Of a stretch of 64,000 nt of DNA, positions 61,365 through 64,000 are shown piece after piece (within the stretch, counting starts at the first letter, position 1; the number at the start of each line of letters is the position of its first letter). A model generated the notes under the pieces. The model was not told where the DNA came from and did not search any database. It saw only the letters and a program-made list of their open reading frames with translations. The DNA is taken from the NCBI RefSeq assembly GCF_002117915.1, contig NZ_BDJB01000001.1, positions 124,001 through 188,000 on the forward strand, read 5' to 3'. This DNA is from Sphingomonas sp. TZW2008 (lineage in GTDB: Bacteria; Pseudomonadota; Alphaproteobacteria; Sphingomonadales; Sphingomonadaceae). The position numbers and the translations under genes are program-made.

Positions 61365-62936
61365 TCAGTGCCTGAAGTGGCGCATCCCGGTGAACACCAT
61401 CGCCAACCCTGCCTCGTCGGCCGCCGCGATCACCTCGGCATCGCGGATCGAGCCGCCCGGCTGGATCACCGCCGTCGCACCCGCCTCGACCGCCGCCATC
61501 AGGCCGTCGGCGAAGGGGAAGAACGCGTCAGAGGCGACCGCCGAGCCGATCGTGCGCGGCTGGCCCCAGCCCGCCTTGTCCGCCGCGTCCTTCGCCTTCC
61601 ACGCCGCGATCCGCGCCGATTCGAGCCGGTTCATCTGCCCCGCGCCGACGCCCGCGGTGCTGCCGTCCTTGGCATAGACGATCGCGTTCGACTTGACGTG
61701 CTTCGCTACCGTCCAGGCGAAGCGGCAGTCGGCCATTTCCTGCGGCGTCGGCTGGCGCTTGGTCACCACCTTGAGCATGTCGTCCGACAGTACGCCATTG
61801 TCGCGTGACTGGACCAGCCAGCCGCCGGCGATCGTCTTCGCTGTCAGTCCGCCGCGCGCCGGATCGGGCAGGCTGCCGGTCAGCAGAAGGCGCAGGTTCT
61901 TCTTCGCCGCGAACAGCGCGATCGCTTCCTCGTCGGCGTCGGGCGCGACGACGACTTCGGTGAAGATGCCGGTGATCGCGCGTGCCGTTGCCGCATCGAG
62001 CGTCCGGTTGAGCGCGATGATTCCGCCGAACGCCGACACGGTGTCGCACGCGAACGCCGCCTCATACGCCTCCGCCAGCGATGCCCCGCTCGCGACACCG
62101 CACGGGTTGGCGTGCTTGACGATGACGCACGTCGGGCCCGCGTTGCGGAACTCGCTCACCAGCTCGAGCGCGGCATCGGCATCGTTTAGATTGTTGTACG
62201 ACAGCTCCTTGCCCTGCACCTGCCGTGCCTGCCCGATGCCCGGCGTCGCGGGGCCGGCGTGGCGGTAGAAGGCCGCCTGCTGGTGCGGGTTCTCGCCGTA
62301 GCGCAGCACGCTCGGCGCCTGGAGCACGAAGGGCAGCGTCGCGGGGAAGCGCTCGCCCTGGTCGGCGAAGCCGAACCAGCTCGCGATCATCGCATCGTAG
62401 GTCGCGGTCGCCGCGAACGCCTTCGCGGCGAGCCGCTTGCGCTCGTCTAGCGTCGTCTCGCCGCGCGCGATGATCGCATAATCGGCGGGATCGGTGACGA
62501 TCGCAACGTAGGCGTGGTTCTTCGCTGCCGAGCGCACCATGCTCGGCCCGCCGATGTCGATGTTCTCGATCACCTCGGGCCGCTCGGCGCCCTTCGCCAC
62601 CGTCTGCGCGAAGGGATAGAGGTTGACGACGACGAGGTCGATCGCGCCGATCTGATGCTCCGCCATCGCCGCGGCGTGCGCCGGATCGTCGCGTACCGCC
62701 AGCAGCCCGCCGTGAACCATCGGGTGCAACGTCTTGACGCGCCCGTCCATCATCTCGGGGAAGCCGGTGAGTTCGGATACGTCGCGCACGTTCAGCCCGG
62801 CGTCGCGCAGCGCCTTCGCGGTGCCCCCGGTCGACACCAGCTCGACCCCGCGCGAGGCGAGCGTTCGGGCAAGATCGACGACGCCGGTCTTGTCGGAAAC
62901 GGAGAGCAACGCGCGCTTGATGGCGATCGTGGTCAT
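61365..62936 (-). CDS. purH: PurH, bifunctional AICAR transformylase/IMP cyclohydrolase
   Basis: PurH carries out the last two steps of IMP synthesis. The 523-residue protein has the N-terminal IMP cyclohydrolase domain ([56 protein letters not shown]) and the C-terminal transformylase domain ([40 protein letters not shown]). The ATG at 62936 gives the canonical start [16 protein letters not shown]. It follows the heparinase-like gene by 86 bases. Confidence 0.96.
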   Translation of the reverse strand: MTTIAIKRALLSVSDKTGVVDLARTLASRGVELVSTGGTAKALRDAGLNVRDVSELTGFPEMMDGRVKTLHPMVHGGLLAVRDDPAHAAAMAEHQIGAIDLVVVNLYPFAQTVAKGAERPEVIENIDIGGPSMVRSAAKNHAYVAIVTDPADYAIIARGETTLDERKRLAAKAFAATATYDAMIASWFGFADQGERFPATLPFVLQAPSVLRYGENPHQQAAFYRHAGPATPGIGQARQVQGKELSYNNLNDADAALELVSEFRNAGPTCVIVKHANPCGVASGASLAEAYEAAFACDTVSAFGGIIALNRTLDAATARAITGIFTEVVVAPDADEEAIALFAAKKNLRLLLTGSLPDPARGGLTAKTIAGGWLVQSRDNGVLSDDMLKVVTKRQPTPQEMADCRFAWTVAKHVKSNAIVYAKDGSTAGVGAGQMNRLESARIAAWKAKDAADKAGWGQPRTIGSAVASDAFFPFADGLMAAVEAGATAVIQPGGSIRDAEVIAAADEAGLAMVFTGMRHFRH

Positions 62937-63022
62937 GGGCGATCCTGTTGCGGCCGCGCGCCCCGCCGGTCGATCGGCAGCCTTGCGCGCTCGGGTGGAA
63001 AGAACGCCGCGGCCTTTACCCG

Positions 63023-64000
63023 TCAGCGCGCGCGCTTCAAGGCCCAGCCGACCGTCGCGCCCCCCGCCTCGGCGCTGCCGGCGATGACGAGCTGCTGCGT
63101 CGCGATCGGCCGCCCCTCGCCATCGATCCACAGACTGTCCTCGACCGCGAGCATCCCGCCGCGCGTCCGGAACTGCCAGATCGCGCCGCCGGGCACGCGC
63201 AATACCGCGCCGAGCCCGTCGGCGGTCGGCGAGGCTTCGACGCCCTGGCCGAGATGGAAGCGGATCGCGAACGGCGTCGCGCCCGGCTTGCGGCGCTTGC
63301 CCTTGGGCAGCAGCACGTCCTCGCCGCGCACTTCCTTGCCGTCTCCGGTCAGCACCAGCTGGCGGCGGTGGACGAAGCCGTGACGGCGCACGTAGCCATC
63401 GTGGCTCGCCTCGATCCGGCTCGCGCCCTCCGATTCCTGCCGCACGAGCTCGACTTCGGCGACGCCGCGACCGAGCGTGCCATCGGCGTGGATAGCGGTG
63501 GAATTGGTGTCCGCCAGCGTCAGTGTCGAATGCGCCGCGGTCGTGCGCAGCCCCTCGATCAGCTGCCTGGGCAGCCGCGCATCGGCCGCGCGCGCGCCGC
63601 CGCAATTGACGATGATGCGCGCGGGCCCGTCGGAGAGTTCAAACGCCAGCGTCGAGGCACAGCCACCGTCGACGACGCGCGCCACCGGCGGGGGTGCGGC
63701 ATCGACGATCAGCACCGCGCCTGCCGCCGCGAGTCGCTGATAGCCCCAATCGCGAGCCTGGCGCAGCGGGCGCGTGCGGATGCCGCTCGCCGCGATCACC
63801 TGCGCCACGGCGTCGGCTGGCACCGGCCCGCCGCCCTGCCAGCTCGCCAGCCCGCGCTCGGCGTGGCAGCTGCCGAGCAGCGCGGGCACGATCCGCACCA
63901 TCGCCTCGTGCGCGAAACCGGGCAGTTCGAGCCGCCGAGCGGCATAGCTCTCGCGCAGCATGACGAGGAGGGCGAGGAGATCGAGCAGCGATTCGGGGCA
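63023..64000 (-). CDS. Heparinase II/III family protein (C-terminal part, cut by window edge)
   Basis: The open frame reaches the right edge without a start, so at least the N-terminal half is outside. The visible ~325 residues match the heparinase II/III C-terminal region: [58 protein letters not shown], followed by the beta-sheet part ([20 protein letters not shown]). In alphaproteobacteria a family member of this type is often found beside purH. It is probably a polysaccharide lyase-like enzyme of unknown substrate. Confidence 0.85.
   Translation of the reverse strand, partial: CPESLLDLLALLVMLRESYAARRLELPGFAHEAMVRIVPALLGSCHAERGLASWQGGGPVPADAVAQVIAASGIRTRPLRQARDWGYQRLAAAGAVLIVDAAPPPVARVVDGGCASTLAFELSDGPARIIVNCGGARAADARLPRQLIEGLRTTAAHSTLTLADTNSTAIHADGTLGRGVAEVELVRQESEGASRIEASHDGYVRRHGFVHRRQLVLTGDGKEVRGEDVLLPKGKRRKPGATPFAIRFHLGQGVEASPTADGLGAVLRVPGGAIWQFRTRGGMLAVEDSLWIDGEGRPIATQQLVIAGSAEAGGATVGWALKRAR

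Overview
The window is GC-rich chromosomal DNA from an alphaproteobacterium, most likely a flagellated sphingomonad (Sphingomonadales). This rests on gene content and protein style: an FlbD-like sigma-54 activator together with FliA and FlgM, an SltF-like flagellar transglycosylase beside a FlgJ that has only the rod-binding domain, a TrcR/DUF1013 protein, DUF1192, and a small lipoprotein between argH and lysA. No rRNA, tRNA, CRISPR array or insertion sequence was seen.

Positions 1-37077 are an almost uninterrupted flagellar cluster. On the minus strand, flgBCDEFGHIJKL run leftwards from a near-perfect sigma-54 promoter at 10987-11003 and are followed by motA and motB. Divergently, on the plus strand, come a second, reduced MotA/MotB-like pair, flgA, flgM, flgN, then sltF-flhA-fliA behind a second sigma-54 promoter (13602-13618). 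Next is a two-gene metabolic insert (YqcI/YcgG family plus DUF1989), then two tandem flagellin genes on the minus strand. From 21228 a tightly coupled plus-strand operon runs flbD-fliEFGHIJKLMNOPQR-flhB, followed by fliD-fliS.

The regulatory circuit can be read from the DNA. An FlbD-like AAA+ activator (21228) would act with sigma-54 on flgB and sltF-flhA-fliA, and TTGCCGG/CCGGCAA half-sites cluster upstream of flgB and around the flbD/flagellin divide. FliA, made from the sltF operon, would then drive four promoters of the form TAAAG(T/G)TN-N11-GCCGTTTN in front of flgM, both flagellins and fliD. FlgM would hold FliA until it is exported. Both flagellin mRNAs are predicted to carry a 5' leader hairpin of the same design but different sequence.

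Positions 37088-64000 are mostly housekeeping genes in short operons: argH-lipoprotein-lysA-siroheme synthase-zntB; a thioredoxin-like lipoprotein; queA and a cyclophilin; xseB-ispA-coaD; an aldehyde dehydrogenase; a membrane diguanylate cyclase; an S9 peptidase; a PepSY membrane protein; clpA; a quinone oxidoreductase and a GST-like protein; an LpxH-like phosphoesterase with a glycosyltransferase; trcR; an MBL hydrolase; purH; and a heparinase II/III family gene cut by the right edge.

The observations most worth a second look are the paired flagellin leader hairpins, the YqcI/DUF1989 pair inside the flagellar cluster, the stator-like pair lacking a MotA helix, the sigma-28/sigma-54 promoter set with its putative enhancer, the nearly leaderless fliD, and a FlgH with no lipidation cysteine. 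All assignments come from reading the sequence; no database search was run.
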